64,000 bases of DNA, from the NCBI GenBank assembly GCA_034008185.1, contig CM067095.1:559110-623109 (forward strand). Reading direction: 5' to 3'. The translations under genes and the position numbers were made by a program. The stretch is from Gorsachius magnificus (Eukaryota; Chordata; Aves; Pelecaniformes; Ardeidae). The notes below the pieces were generated by a model. That model was not told where the DNA came from and did not search any database. It was given only the letters and a program-made list of their open reading frames with translations. Below are positions 11,601 to 22,830 of this stretch, one piece after another; position 1 is the first letter of the stretch; every line of letters begins with the position of its first letter.

Positions 11601-12100
11601 TGCTTTGGCACCCAGCAGCCTCCCGACAAAGCGTGGATATCCTTCCAAGGGGAAGGGAGGCCTCTCCCGCCCCGTCGCAGGGATGGCTCGTGGTATCGGA
11701 ATAACTGGCAGCAGGAAGGTTTGAGACAACAGCCCCTCCGAAGTATTTTATCCACCGCAGCTGGAGCAGTCCCCAGCAGGAGCCTCCACTCTCGGGAGTC
11801 AAAGGCAGGGGCAGGGGCCAGACTGGAAGCTGGGTTCCTGGCCAGCAATAATACAGATGGAAATGCCAAGAGCAGCTTTGCAGTCCTGCCGCCGTGAGGT
11901 GTGATGGAGAGTCCAGACAGATGAATAATCGCCTCTTAAAGGACCACAGGAGCAAACTGGGGGAGATGCAACCCAGGAGAAGGGCCCTGCACCCCGCTGG
12001 CGTCTCCTGCCCTGCCTGGGGCGCGTCGCTGGGGCTCGGGGCACTGCGAGCAGCCACTCGGGACACCCAGTGGGGACTCTGTTAGCAGAGGTGACGGATG
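8639..12100. other. Mixed GC-rich sequence with a G12 run; no gene seen
   Basis: Mostly GC-rich. A moderately AT-rich patch at 9640-9860 includes an uninterrupted run of 12 G (9715-9726). Another mixed patch spans about 11340-11960. No LINE, LTR or exon chain was recognised. The 130- to 205-residue frames have no domains and are opposed by equally long frames on the other strand. Confidence 0.45.
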
Positions 12101-12780
12101 AGCTTTCTGCTGGGTGCCGAATCACCGCTCTGTGGCCTTTGACAGCCCTGTATTGCATCCTGCTATGTCCTTTCCAAAGCCCAGCACCATCCTATTTGCA
12201 AGACAATTACTGCCTGTGCTCTTAAAAAGCTTTCCTGCTTCAGCAGCACTTTCAATCCAAGAGACAATCAGAGTTTGTCTTGGCTGAGTTACAAGGGCCA
12301 TTTCCCTCCTGATTAGCCCCAGGTGTCGCTCAGCTTCCCTTCCTTTCCATCCATATCTGTGGTCATGGGAGTCTCTGTCTGAGACCGATTGGGGTTTTTG
12401 TGCAGCTTGTAGAAGCGTGGTGGATGGAGCACAGAACCTGAGCGATAATTAGTGTTTGTTGTCATCACCCCACTCAAGGGCTGGCAGGTTTCAAAGACCT
12501 GCCACGTTTGCCTTTGTGCAGCAGAAAGTGCTCCCTAAGAGTTTCCCAAGGGTCGGGGCATTCAGATGCAGCTTCTGCAGACTGAAGTGATTGCTGGGTG
12601 CGACCACAGATGGGAATTTGGAATTGGCCCTCGGCTGAAGGCTGAAGCCTTGGGGCGGTCAGATCTGTCTGCCAGTGCTGCTCTGCTGTAGTTAGTTTGC
12701 ATTTGCAACTCTAGGACCATTTCCAGTACAAAATCAAACAGAACACTTGCAAGATAAGCTTTGTATTTATGACTGCTCTG
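12101..12780. promoter_or_regulatory. Candidate conserved noncoding element (moderate)
   Basis: Around 650 bp of balanced-composition, repeat-free sequence. AGACAA and TTGTCT form a 6-bp inverted repeat separated by 7 bp near 12261-12279, in SOX-like context. Neighbouring words include CTGATTAGCCC and GCGATAATTAGTG. Less AT-rich than other candidates, so confidence is lower. Confidence 0.35.
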
Positions 12781-13682
12781 CCATCCCCTGGTCTGGATTA
12801 CCTGCTTCCACTCTGCCCTTGGGAAACCAGAGAGGACCGGAGAGGTGGAGGTTCCCCAGGGTGCTGTTCATGCACGGTGGTCCCGCAGCCTGGGCACAGC
12901 CAGCCCTCAGCTCTGGCCATGGCACTCTGCACCCTGTGCTGGATGGAGACCGGGCTGCAGCCCTCTGCCACCTCCCAAGAGCTGCCCGGGAGGAGCGGGC
13001 ACGTCCCCGCTGCCTGCATGTCCCCAAGCGAGGGGTCTCCTCCCCTCAGGCGCTGGCTGTGGGTGGTGAGGACAGATGGGATTCTCCATGGCAGGGTCCA
13101 AACCCAGCCTCCGTCGGCACAGGTCCGCTGGCTCCTCCGTGCCCATGAGCCATGCGATGCCCCCTGCCACGCTGGGCACCCGGCAGAATCTGCATGATGG
13201 GCACGGTGCGAGCCAGAGGCACGGGACAGCCTGGGACCAAGGACGAAGCAGGAGCTGGTGCGGATGGCAGGACTTGGCCGGGATCACACATGCCCTTCAG
13301 CTCACTTTAAACCCGGATTTTGCGAACAGCTACCGGTTCGTGCCGCAGGGCAGCGGGGAAGTGTCAGCGCGGGCTCACGGGGGCTTTGCCTTCTGTGCTG
13401 CCCTCCACAGCCCGGCCCGGCTTGCGGTGCGGAGCTTTTGGCAAGCAGAGGCTTGGGAGGAAAAGAGGGGAGCCGTTAATGTGAAAAGCTGGAGGGGAGC
13501 GTGAGCTAAAGGAGCCCTCTGCTTTCCTCCGTCCTCTTTTCCTTTTTTGAGCATTGTCCCTGCTGATGGACACAAGGGCAGGCCTGGAAACCTCCCTGCT
13601 CCCGGGGAGGTGATTTGCTGCTGAAGTGCAGGGTTTTATGGCTTTCTAAAGCACTGCAATGATTCCTGTCTTAGGAAGCTTT
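12781..13682. other. GC-rich spacer; no gene seen
   Basis: Frames of up to 142 residues occur on both strands. None has a domain or coherent splice structure. A patch of TTTTCCTTTTTTGAG near 13540 is the only AT-rich break. Confidence 0.4.
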
Positions 13683-13689
13683 AGTCTTT

Positions 13690-13865
13690 AGGTTTAGACA
13701 TTAGGAAAAATTCCTTCCCCAAAGGCTGTCAGGCACTGGAAGGGGCTGCCCAGGGAAGGGGTCGAGTCCCTGTCCCTGGGGGGATTTAAAGCCGGAGGGT
13801 GGGGGGGGGTGGGGAATGGTTGGGCTGGGGGAGCTTAAAGGGTTTCCCAACCAAAAATTCCAAGG
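13690..13865 (+). mobile_element. CR1 LINE 3' end, plus orientation, 5'-truncated
   Basis: The segment reads TTTAGACATTAGGAAAAATT, then GGCACTGGAAGGGGCTGCCC, then GGGATTTAAAGCCGG, in the order of the C-terminal coding region and 3' UTR of CR1. Its end (GGTTGGGCTGGGGGAGCTTAAA, CCCAACCAAAAATTCC) corresponds to the CR1 terminus, but the final ATTCTATG-type 8-mer is degenerate. A G-run of about 10 replaces part of the 3' UTR. No frame is intact. This is an old, divergent copy. Confidence 0.8.
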
Positions 13866-15055
13866 AAAGAATTGGGGTGGGGAGAGTCTTGGAGGGCTTG
13901 GGAGCAAGGTCTTGATGAAACGTTGAGCTTTTCCCCACACTGATGTGCCAGACGGAGCTTTCCTGGGGCAGGTTTGGGATATCGGCAGACTGGGCACGTG
14001 TGGGATTACAGCTCCTTCCATCCCTGAATGCAGGGAGTACAAACTGGCCGTGCTGTGTCGCAGTCCCTGCGCCGCTGCCGCTCCTCATGGTGCGAGGGCG
14101 GCTTCGGCTTCACCCGCCTGGTGCGTGCAGCCGGTCCGGGGGTGCTGGCCCACGGCCCCCGCTTGGGATCGTGACAGCACCGGGCGCCACATGCCATGAG
14201 AGCCGGGTGTGCCGCAGGAACTGGCTGTGCCTCCGGAAGGTGAGCTCGATCGGCGCCGTGCTCCACGGGCCCGTCTGGCACGGGGGGTGGCTCGCCGGCC
14301 CCTGGCCCCCCCAGGCTTTGATGCGTGACACGTGCCGAGTGAGAACGGGTGCTGCGGCACCGTGACGGGGCGGGACGAGCCTTGCGTCTCGCACGGAGCT
14401 GCTCGGGAGAGCCTGGCTGCGGCTCAGCCCAGGGACCTGCGGGAGCGGGGCGGTGGAGGCTGGGGACCTGCGGGAGCGGGGCGGTGGAAGCTGCCGATGG
14501 TATTGGGGCCTGGAAGAAACAATCTGTGATAAGGCAAGCCCTGACCTGAACTTGTGCCCAGCGCTTTGAATGAGAAGGGCGCAAACTTGCTTGGTGGTGT
14601 GAGAAGCCTTGGCAAGCTTCCTTGTTTAGTTTTCCCACAGCCCTGGGCTTCCTGCTCGCCCCGTTGCTGGAAGTGCCGAGATAGCATCGGGGGGGCTGCG
14701 CTGGTGGGATCCCTGCCCGGGCAGGAGCAGGACGTGCCAGCCGTCCCCCGGGGCGCGCAGGGGGCCGGGGCAGCCCCTCGGGCATGGGAAGGACCTGGGG
14801 AGGCTGCGCTGGAGCCGGGGAGGTGACCCGCTCCCTGGGGTTATGTTCAGGATCAGATCCCGTCCTGATGATAAACCCGAGCGAGGGGCGCAGGATACCT
14901 GGGGGGGAGGGAGCACTGTTGCTGTGGGTACCGGAGTTAATTTTCAGGACGATGCTCCCCGCCCGGCGGGAGGGTGTGCGGTGCCTCCACGGACTGTGAT
15001 TACTGGAGGGGAAAAGGGTGGGACGCAAGTCTGTCTCTTCCTCCCCCTCCCCAGG
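13866..15055. other. GC- and CpG-rich segment; no gene seen
   Basis: CpG is frequent between about 14040 and 14480, so a CpG-island-like segment is possible. A 340-residue minus-strand frame crosses 14006-15028, but it is proline/arginine/serine-rich, low in complexity and without a domain. The segment includes a 31-bp tandem duplication. Confidence 0.4.
14432..14493. repeat. Two-copy 31-bp tandem duplication
   Basis: Unit GGGACCTGCGGGAGCGGGGC plus GGTGGAGGCTG occurs at 14432-14462 and 14463-14493 with one or two differences. A recent local duplication. Confidence 0.85.
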
Positions 15056-15480
15056 TCAGGGGCTGTAAATTGGCGCAGCCTTTCTGGGCATAAGGAAAAA
15101 TACCAGTAGCCTGCCAAGCAAAACAATAGGTCTTTCCACTGTTGAGCCACGTCCAGACAGTCTGGGCCTGTGTCCAGCTCTGGGCTGGCGCTCGGCTCAG
15201 CCTCCCCTCGCTGGGGCTTTAATAGGAGAGAAAGGAGAAGCAGCAGAGAGTAATGAAACGCAGGAATGTCTGCGACATTTTTCTAAAAAGGAAAAATGTG
15301 GAGTTTCCAGTCAAACCGAAAGACTTATTGGGTTCGCGGGGAGGCTAAGTCCAGCTCCTTTGGACAAACTGCTAGATAAGGAAAACAATTTAGTCCCAAG
15401 TAATATTCACTTCAGGATGGCGCAGGCTCCACCAGAATCTGTTTTGACTGCACCGTGTTCATTGATTTTCTTCCCAGCTC
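15056..15480. promoter_or_regulatory. Candidate regulatory block (weak)
   Basis: A moderately AT-rich stretch contains AACAATAGG (SOX-like), GTAATGAAACGC, and the inverted words TGCGACATTTTTC and GGAAAAATGTGGAG. GAAAACAATTTAGTCC follows near 15380. The block is broken by GC-rich patches. Confidence 0.3.
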
Positions 15481-17249
15481 CTCAGCAAACGTGGTCCTGC
15501 TGGCCCCGTCGGGGAGAGCCGGGACGGGGAGGGCGGCTGCGCCCCGCACCACGGCCGCCGGCACGGGACCCCCGGGGGCTGCCACAGACCCGCGCACAAA
15601 CCCGCAGGTGGGCACAACCGCAGCCCGGCCCTGCCCCCGGCACAGGCACCCCCCAAAAACCAGCCCGAGGGTGGCGTAGCCCCAGCTGGGTGAGGGGGGG
15701 AGGCAGGAGGTGGCCCAGACCCTCTGCTGAAGGCACCAGCCGGGCGCTTTGGCCTCTGCACCACGGACCAGGAGAGGCTGGGGGGGAGAGCGGCTAAACG
15801 GCACCGGGGGTCTGGGTGCTCCCGGAGGCTGGGCAGGGCAAACGAGCTGGTGGCACACTGGAGACCAGAGAGGGGACAGCTTTGACCCTGGCAAATGACA
15901 GCAAATGCATGCGGGAAATTCTGAAAGAAGAGCCAGTTCCTCCTGTTAAACTGAGAGTCACTTGGGCGATGTCACCTTCCCCCTGGACTGGAGGACGCAG
16001 GGACACCCCCGTTCCCAGCACCCGCTGGTGGAGCGGCCGTCTGGTGTAGGGGCAATCAATCTGCGGGGGGTGGCGGTTGCCGGCTCCCCGTACGCCAGCG
16101 TGGGCAGCGGTTCCGTGTTCCTGGGCAGGCAGGAGCAGCCCAGTGCTCGCCCAGCCCGTGCTGGGGAAGGGGAGCGAAAGCTGCGCTGCCGTGGGAAGCA
16201 GGGGAAGCCCTACGAGAGGTATCGGCGCCGATAAACCAGGAGTTTGGGCAGAGGGAACAACTGCGTCTTCAGGATGGAGAAGAGCCCTGGGAATTTGGGG
16301 TAAAGAGCGAATTTCCCTTTTGCCAGGCTGCCCCCGCCCGGCTCCTGGCCTCCCCCGGGGGCGCTGGCTGCGGTGCTGCTGGTGGGGAGCTCGGGGTGAG
16401 AGCGATGGGGTTTGAGCCAGCCGCGTATATCCACCCCCCTCTTTCTGTAGAGGTTATACTCTTGAGACGGTTCTCCGTCCGTGCTATTGACCGCCTTTGC
16501 TGGGTGAAGCAGTAGAGCAGGGCTCTGGGGAGGCAAAACTGCTCGGGCAGTCGTAGACCCGCGAGTCAGTAACAAGACCACTAAATCTGGGGGTTTATGA
16601 GTGCGAGGCGCTGCTTGCGCGCCGCAGGGGCCCCCGAGCCGCTGGGGCCTCGGGGTGGGTGCTGCAGTCACGCAGCCTCCCCCCGGTGCGCTGGGGCAGC
16701 TTTGCCCAGCGCTCGCCCATGCTCCCGTGCCCGAGGTGCCCCCCGATCTCTGAGCCGCTGCCTCGGCTGGCCAGACCCCACAGACGCTGGGGAAGGCCAT
16801 CGACCTCCTCTGATCGACTACCGCGCAGGGTTTGGCAGCACCCTCGCCGGGTTAGTGCAAGGCTCACTGGGGTCCTGTGTGTTCTATTTAGGATCCGGCT
16901 GCGGGCAAGCTTTCCCTGCCATCAGCCGCTCCGGGGCTGTTTTACACAACTGCTTTGCAGCCGCGGCGTGCAGGAGGGGGATGCGTGGAGCGAACGAGTC
17001 CCACGGCCCGGGGAGGTGCCGTCCGCTCGGGAAAGCAGAGGGCAGCCCAGGAGCAGAAACTCAGAGCTCCTTGTGGGAGCTAACAGTTGATTACAGCAAG
17101 GTCCAAGCATCATGCATACGCTCCCTGGCTGATCCGACCCTGCTGTGCAGAGCAGGGGCAGGTAGCTCTCGGTGGGAAAACCACGTGAATAGTCCTGTGT
17201 GATCACATCGTGGGCCTGGTTAGGAAGCGTAACGCAGCTGGTGCCACGT
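15481..17249. other. GC-rich spacer; no gene seen
   Basis: CpG-dense near 15480-15680 and 16600-16760. Frames of up to 201 residues are present on both strands with no domains. The short AT patch around 16435-16600 shows nothing specific. Confidence 0.4.
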
Positions 17250-17577
17250 ATTTCAGTTTTTTGAAGGTGTTTGACATCTTGCCCAGAGAACCTGTACCTA
17301 ATAGCACATATTACGTGGATTAAAAACTGGCTTAATGGCAGATTTCAAAGTATGGTCATTAATGGCAGTGTCGCTTCCCGCAGCATTCCCAAGGAGTGTT
17401 CTGACATGATTTAATGTGTGATTTAACAACAGTGATGACAAAAACCTTTGCTGGTAGCGTCTGCAGACGACAGGGAGATCGGTACTGTTGTAAGAAGCGA
17501 GGGCAGAGCTGTGACCTCCTGGTTCGATGGTCACAAGCCAATGTGGCTCATCGCCGAGGAGCTAAGTGCAAGGTAAC
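17250..17577 (+). mobile_element. Degraded LINE (CR1-like) reverse-transcriptase fragment
   Basis: Translation in shifting frames gives FLKVFDILP (17258-17284), then WIKNWLNGR (17316-17342) followed by a VING-containing stretch, and finally DLLVRWSQAN leading to AKCKV (about 17512-17575). These match, in order, the FSKAFD, WI.NWL.GR..VVING and DL.RW...N....AKCKV blocks of CR1 reverse transcriptases. The catalytic ADD region is represented only by a decayed CRRQGD-like stretch. Several frameshifts and stops show that the copy is dead and older than the 3'-end copies nearby. Confidence 0.8.
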
Positions 17578-18165
17578 CCCCCCGGGATCGAGGCGGGGAT
17601 CCCCTGCCCCTGGGGCCGGGATGCTCCCGCAAGGCTCTGAGTCACTGAAAGATGTGGGGGTCACGCCGGCTGCTGCCCATGGGCCCTCGCTGCAGGGCTG
17701 CCTCCTGGCGCAGGCAGGGGGGTGGCACCGGGCAGGGGCTCAGGGGTGGTGGAGCACTGCCCCAGCTCTGTGCTGGGCCCAGTTGGGGGACTGGACCCTG
17801 GTATCATCGCCGTGGGGCCAGCCTCTGCTTTTGCTTTCGGGGTACATTGCTGCTTGTTTCGGTGTGCTGGGTGTCTCCAAGGGAACTGGAGCCGGGGGCC
17901 CCTATCTGGCCTTGTGGGCATCCCTCAAACTGGGGAACCTCCAAAAAAGCAACCCTCCTCCAGCCCAGCCATGGAGGCTCCTGTGGGGCTCCCGGACCCA
18001 TTCCTGGCTGCTGGGTCCCCTGCCTCCCGGGGCGTCTGTGCCTTTGGTTTCGCAGTTCCCCTGCGCTTCGCCGAGGCAGGGCTCTGCTCTGGCCGGTGCC
18101 GGCAGCCCAGGCTCAGCAGCGAGGCAGGACTCGGGTTCAGGCCGAGGATGCCTCTGAGGAGAGGC
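17578..18165. other. GC-rich spacer; no gene seen
   Basis: Overlapping 158- to 247-residue frames occupy three phases of the same strand, which is compositional. No domain or splice chain was found. Confidence 0.4.
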
Positions 18166-18330
18166 CGTGTCTTCATTTGTTATCGCTTCCGTTCATGATT
18201 TCTCCTTGCTAGCACTCGTATTTGCAAATCCTTTTCTCGCTGACAAATGGATGCACATCGCCAATACCCTGCGAACAAGACAGGGATGTAGATAAGAGCC
18301 GGTACCCAGTGCGGAGACACAGATCCCCTG
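18166..18330. promoter_or_regulatory. Short candidate element with ATTTGCAAAT palindrome
   Basis: Contains the perfect 10-bp palindrome ATTTGCAAAT (18220-18229), related to POU and C/EBP half-sites, in a small AT-rich island. Too short for more than a weak call. Confidence 0.3.
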
Positions 18331-19145
18331 ATACCAGCCTCTCCATGCATCAGACCCCATCCTTTTCACCAGGCGATCGCTCACGGCAGTGATGGCTCCG
18401 TCCGCATTGCCCCTTCCCGCATCGGCACTCGCTCCAGGAGAAAACCCAGCAGGAGAGGTGGTGCTTGTGCCGGAGGAGGAGCTGAAGCGGGGCAGCGCGG
18501 GCACGGCCGGCTCGGGTCCCCATATGGACTGGCTGTGTGGGGGCCGTGCCCCGACCAGGCTCGATGTGGGGTGGTCTGTTCTGTGCTATCCCACCTCTCG
18601 CAGTCACCCCTCCCTCTCTTGGGCTGTTCTATGGGCTTGTACAGTTTATAGATGAAACTTCCCAGCATGTGGTTGAATTTTGGAGTTTATTCCTCTCTAA
18701 TCCTGGCCACGCGTGTGGCTCGTTTGCCAGTCAGGGAGGGCAAAGTTCTCAGTATTCCCAAAGCCTGGACCGTGTACCTGGGTACCACATTTGCCTTGTG
18801 CAGTGGGAGCTCCCTGGGGCAGGGGCAGCGCGCTCTGCCTTCCTCCCATGCCTCTCGGACGGAGCAGAGGGGCTGGAGCCGGACCCCTGCCTCCGCCCCA
18901 GGGGTCCCTCGCTGCCCGCAGTGGAGCAGGGCCAGCTCCACAGCCTCCGCCGGCGGGAGGGCCGGAGAGGAGGATCTAAGCATGACAATATTCCCTCCGA
19001 GGGCAATTACTCTCAACAGGCAACAGCTACAGCATGAATTCTGGCACCTCGGCCCCTGCTCTTCCTCCCGGGGTTGCTTGGAGAGTTCGTCTGAAGCAGA
19101 AAGTGAACTCCCTTGCTGGAAGCCCGTGCAGCCTCAGTGATAGCT
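18331..19145. other. GC-rich spacer; no gene seen
   Basis: Mixed GC-rich sequence with CpG around 18370-18520 and 18830-18970. No recognised element. Confidence 0.4.
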
Positions 19146-19520
19146 ACAGGGATCTCATCAAGCAGGAATTTCTTGGCAGGGGATAGGACCTGTCTGCCAT
19201 ATGGTTTCCATGTTCAGAGCAGAAGGTGATCTGTGGAAGTGGAAGGGAAAAAAAAATCTGTACTGCTGTGGTCGATTTTCACTTGAGACTAATTGCTCAG
19301 CGCGGCCCCGGGGAGGGAGCGGGACAGGTCTGACCCTCAGCCCGCTGCGCGCCCAGGCGCATTGCACAGCGATGCCGCAGGACCTCCTCTGCAAAGTGTT
19401 TTTGTTGTCAGGAGACTTTATATTTTGACAGCTCCGATATCTGTTTGAAGGGCCGGACAACAAAAAGTAAAACTCTCCAGAGCATAGAATGTAGAAATAA
19501 TTGTCCTGTGCTGCCCGGTT
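19146..19520. promoter_or_regulatory. Candidate element with SOX-like 11-bp inverted repeat
   Basis: TTTTTGTTGTC (19399-19409) and GACAACAAAAA (19456-19466) are perfect 11-bp inverted copies with centres 57 bp apart. Each arm contains an ACAACAAA-type SOX half-site. Between them lie TTTGACAGC (MEIS type) and CGATATC. The surrounding sequence is AT-rich and repeat-free, apart from a GC-rich patch at 19297-19390. Confidence 0.5.
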
Positions 19521-20500
19521 CCAGCCCCCCGCCGCCCTCCCTGCCCGCGCCGGCTCGTCCGCTGACAGCGCGTCATTTAAAGGGCGAGCAGCGGCCGGCG
19601 TCGGTGGGATGTCGTCGTCGGGGCTGCGTCCATCTTTGAAAAGCCTGTTTTTCCCCCAGTGTAGGAAAGCTGGGTGAAGCCGGGTGCGATGAGCTGCCCT
19701 GTAAGATAGTTTGATGGGCCACCTCTGTCTTCCTAGCGCCCTGTCCTCCAGCCTGAGGACGTGGAGCACACGCGGTGGCCACGTTAGAGGGTTTTTGCAC
19801 ACTCCCACCTTTCTCCTCAGCCTGACGGCGAGCCACGAGAGCATGTTCCTGGGAGCGCAGTAGTACTTTCAAACGTATGGTGATCTAACGAGATAGATGA
19901 TCAGATCGGATCTGCCTCCCTTAACTGTTTGTCACAGCGAAACGCTCATTTACTTAAAATCTGAGCCAGGAGTGAGGCTGATATTATGCACTCAAAATGC
20001 TGGAAGCATGGAAATTGCCTGGCTGAAATGCCAGGAGTGCTGTGCAGTGTGGGGGAATGGCTTTGTTCCTCGGGGGGGGAGCAGGGTGTCCGCTCGGCAG
20101 CTCCCCAGGAAGGGCACGGTGCACTCGGAGGCTCTGGACGGCGCAGGCTCAGAGCGGAGCTCAAGTGTGAGCCCACCTTGCCATCAAGGTGTGCTGGGGA
20201 GAGAGCAGTGACCGTACGTTGTAAAGCTGAATCCGAGGGCTTGGGCTCGGCACCATGCTCCTCTGCCTGAATTAAAATTCACTCTGCTCTGGGAGGGCTG
20301 GTTTGCAAGCGGCAGCTTCCAACTGGCAGCAACAAAGCCGTATAAATGGCTAAGCAGACACAGAAGAAAAGTCTCTCTGTGCCTGGGAGACAAAGACACT
20401 CGCTAGTCTTGAACAAATATTTAGGCCATTTCTGTTGCCAAAATCATCACAAGTGTCCGGGACACATGTTTGCAGCAGAGCCATGACCCACCGTGTCCTC
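19521..20500. other. Mixed sequence; weak AT-rich patches, no gene seen
   Basis: GC-rich parts alternate with patches near 19870-20010 and 20260-20480 (ACAAATATTTAGGCC, GCCAAAATCATCAC). Individually they are too small or too ordinary for a confident call. Confidence 0.35.
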
Positions 20501-21205
20501 CCATCTAAAGCCCTCGGAGGGCAGCTCACGGCCTTGCCAGGGTCGGGGGGACCAGCCGAGCCGCGTGCCCGGCGGGGAAGGGACGCAGACCCCCGCGCCG
20601 GAGCGATGGCGATGGCGATGGCGATGGCGATGGCGATGGCAATGGCGTGTAGTGGCGAGGTTCTGTGTGTGAGCCGGGGGGTGGCCGCGGGGGGTGGCTG
20701 CTGGCCATCTCCCAGTGGTCCATTGCCTGCATCCCTAGGGATGGTCAGGGTGCCGCTGCCCTGGCAGCACCGCCTTCCCCCACGCAGGGCGCCGCTGCAC
20801 GGCCAGCCTGGCGAGCAGGAGCGCGCGGTTACGCGCCGTCAGCGGCGGGAGCCAGCAGTACCTCGCCTGCGCTTTGCCGGTGCCTCGAAAAGCTCCCTCG
20901 TACCCGCGGCGGGCGGGCTGTGTCTCTTCCCCGCGAGCCGACAGCCGCTCTGTCTCATGCCCCTTCTGTGGAAAATGAGTCACCGCACGGTTGGGAAATC
21001 CGTGCTTCCTCTCATAAACAAAAGGTTACACCCCGGGGTGCCCGTGTCATCCCCCCCCGGGCACGCTGCCCCGCTGGGGTGCGGAGCCCCGGCTGGGAGC
21101 TGCCGAACCTCCCGCCAGAGGAGGAAGACTCCGCTGTCCTTCACGAGGGCCGCCTAGCAGGCGAAGTGGCATCGTGCCCCTGGCTTCAGCCGTCTCCCTC
21201 CCACT
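20501..21205. other. CpG-dense GC-rich segment; no gene seen
   Basis: High CpG from about 20540 to 20940 around a hexamer microsatellite. A 240-residue plus-strand frame reading through the hexamer as alternating Met-Ala is compositional. Confidence 0.4.
20605..20646. repeat. (GATGGC)n hexanucleotide microsatellite
   Basis: Six perfect GATGGC units (20605-20640) followed by one AATGGC variant. In one frame it reads as Met-Ala repeats, which is incidental. Confidence 0.95.
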
Positions 21206-21600
21206 CCGATGAAAACGCTGCTAATCAGAAATAACAGAGGAGAGCCAAACAGCGAGCAGTTGGTGTATTTGAATTCTTTCGACGTCTTTGCAGTGTTTCT
21301 GTAAAGGCACGGAGTGTTTTAAAACATGAAATACAACATCAAACCAGCAAAAGTAGATCAGAACGTTCTGTCTGGAGTTTCAAACAATACCCTGGAAATT
21401 TCCAACTCTTTCCTGTTTGTCCCGCGGCTCGCTGGCCTCCTCTGTTTGCCATCCTTCTGCTGTTTACCATGGCAAAGCTGTTTGATTTTTCCTACTCGCA
21501 GGCATCGATCTGGAGGCACTTAGCGTATTTTGCTCAAACGGCCTCTCCAGAAGTTTCCTGGTGCGCTCAGGCAAAGTGGAAACATTCTGGTAGCTTCAGT
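21206..21600. promoter_or_regulatory. Candidate element with RFX-like motif
   Basis: Repeat-free AT-leaning block. GTTTACCATGGCAAAG (21462-21477) resembles the RFX X-box palindrome (GTTNCCATGGNAAC). A TGTTTGCCATCC half-site lies 15 to 25 bp upstream. CTGCTAATCAGAAATAACA and TTTCAAACAATACC occur to its left. Confidence 0.45.
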
Positions 21601-22110
21601 CGGCTCCCCCTGTCCCGCAGGAGGCAGGAGCCCTCCCGCCGTCCCCCCCCGGGCCGGGCTCCGCTCCTGAGGAGCCCTGGGCTCCTGCCAGAGCTCAGCT
21701 CCCGTAGCTCAGGCTGGGGACCCAGGACCTCTCATGACTCGAGGTCAGACGAAAGCAGAGCTCCCTCCTCCCGCTCTACTTCTGGCAGGCAAATTCCATC
21801 ACTGCACAAATATTTTGGCAATCGGCGACGATGGGAAAGGAAACGCAGAAGCGTCCAGTCCGTCAGGAATTCTCTCCACGCGGACGCTCCGAGCAGAGCA
21901 AGCTGGCGAGCGGCGGGGCTGGGCTGGGCCCTCGCCGCCCCGGTGGCAGCGGCGTTCCCCGTGCCGTCCCCTGTGGCGTTCCCTGTGCTGTGCCCTGGAA
22001 AGCGCCGCTCGGGCCCAGGTGCCGGCTGCGGGGCGATGTTACCTCGGGAGCCCAGCAGCGGGTGATTTGTACCCGGGGCCGCCCGCCGGGGAAGTGTTCA
22101 TGCTCCAAGT
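21601..22110. other. GC-rich spacer; no gene seen
   Basis: GC-rich with one AT patch (GCACAAATATTTTGGCAATC near 21806). Several GTTCCC/GTGCCGTCCC words recur at 21952-21995 without forming a clear tandem array. Confidence 0.35.
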
Positions 22111-22350
22111 GGTTGCAGCAGCGTAGGGTGGTTGTGTGTATTTCGGTATCTATAAACAAAGCAGCTCAAGAATGCCTCGATACCAAAGGTTGTTGTTGGC
22201 TTTTGATCAAATACTTAATGTCTAGGGGGCTGCTTCTTTTTTTTTTTTTTTTTTAAAAAAGAGTTCAAGCTGCTGAAAGTGAGTAACAGAAAGGAAAACT
22301 GTGAAGCTCCTCGCTCATGCGAGAGCTTTGAGTTAAGCGGAATAATTTCC
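22111..22350. other. AT-rich patch with T18 run
   Basis: Contains an uninterrupted T18 (22237-22254) followed by A6. I looked for an adjacent SINE or processed transcript whose poly-A tail this could be and recognised none. The tract is probably a simple homopolymer. Flanking words TTTGATCAAATAC and TTAAGCGGAATAATTTCC are unremarkable. Confidence 0.45.
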
Positions 22351-22830
22351 AGGTCTGCGGAAGCGGCGCGGCTGGCGGCTGGCAGAGGTGGGGGGGAAGC
22401 GGCACCGCAGGCGGGCAGACCCCCCCGATGCAGGGAGAGCTCGAGCTGCCTGCGAGCTCCCAGCCCACCCGCAGGGAGATGGGGGGGTGTCCTGTGGCAG
22501 GTCTGAGGCAGGGGCAGGTGCAGAGCGGAGCCCCCGGGACCCCCGGTCTGAGGACTGACACGCTCGTTGCTGCCGTCCGTCCACCCTGCCAGCTGCCCTG
22601 GTCTGGGGAGCGCGGCGCTGCCGGTGCCGCCATCCTGCGAGGCTCCTTCTCCTGCTGCCGCCGGCGCAGAGCAGGCAGGGCTGGGCAGGGGGGTCTGCCG
22701 GGGCAGGGGGGCCGGGGTTGGCAGGGCCGGGGGTGATGCCCCCCCCAGCACCACTGGATCTCTCCCCGGGGGGCAGGGGGCAGCCTGAACCCACCCCGGC
22801 GAGCAGGGCGGCATCCCTGGCGGTGCTTGG
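22351..22830. other. GC-rich, G-run-rich spacer; no gene seen
   Basis: Multiple GGGG and CCCCCC runs (near 22420, 22690-22760) make G-quadruplexes plausible. No gene is supported. Confidence 0.4.

Noticed and set aside
14006..15028. 340-residue minus-strand open frame
   Set aside because: Pro/Arg/Ser-rich with no recognisable domain in a GC-rich stretch where stops are rare; other frames overlap it.
20435..21157. 240-residue frame through (GATGGC)n
   Set aside because: Met-Ala repeats from the hexamer followed by low-complexity sequence; compositional.
22237..22254. T18 as the reversed poly-A tail of a retroposed SINE or processed pseudogene
   Set aside because: No SINE body, mRNA-like sequence or target-site duplication was recognised next to it. 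The same holds for T21 at 40725-40745, T16 at 44946-44961 and T14 at 60177-60190.
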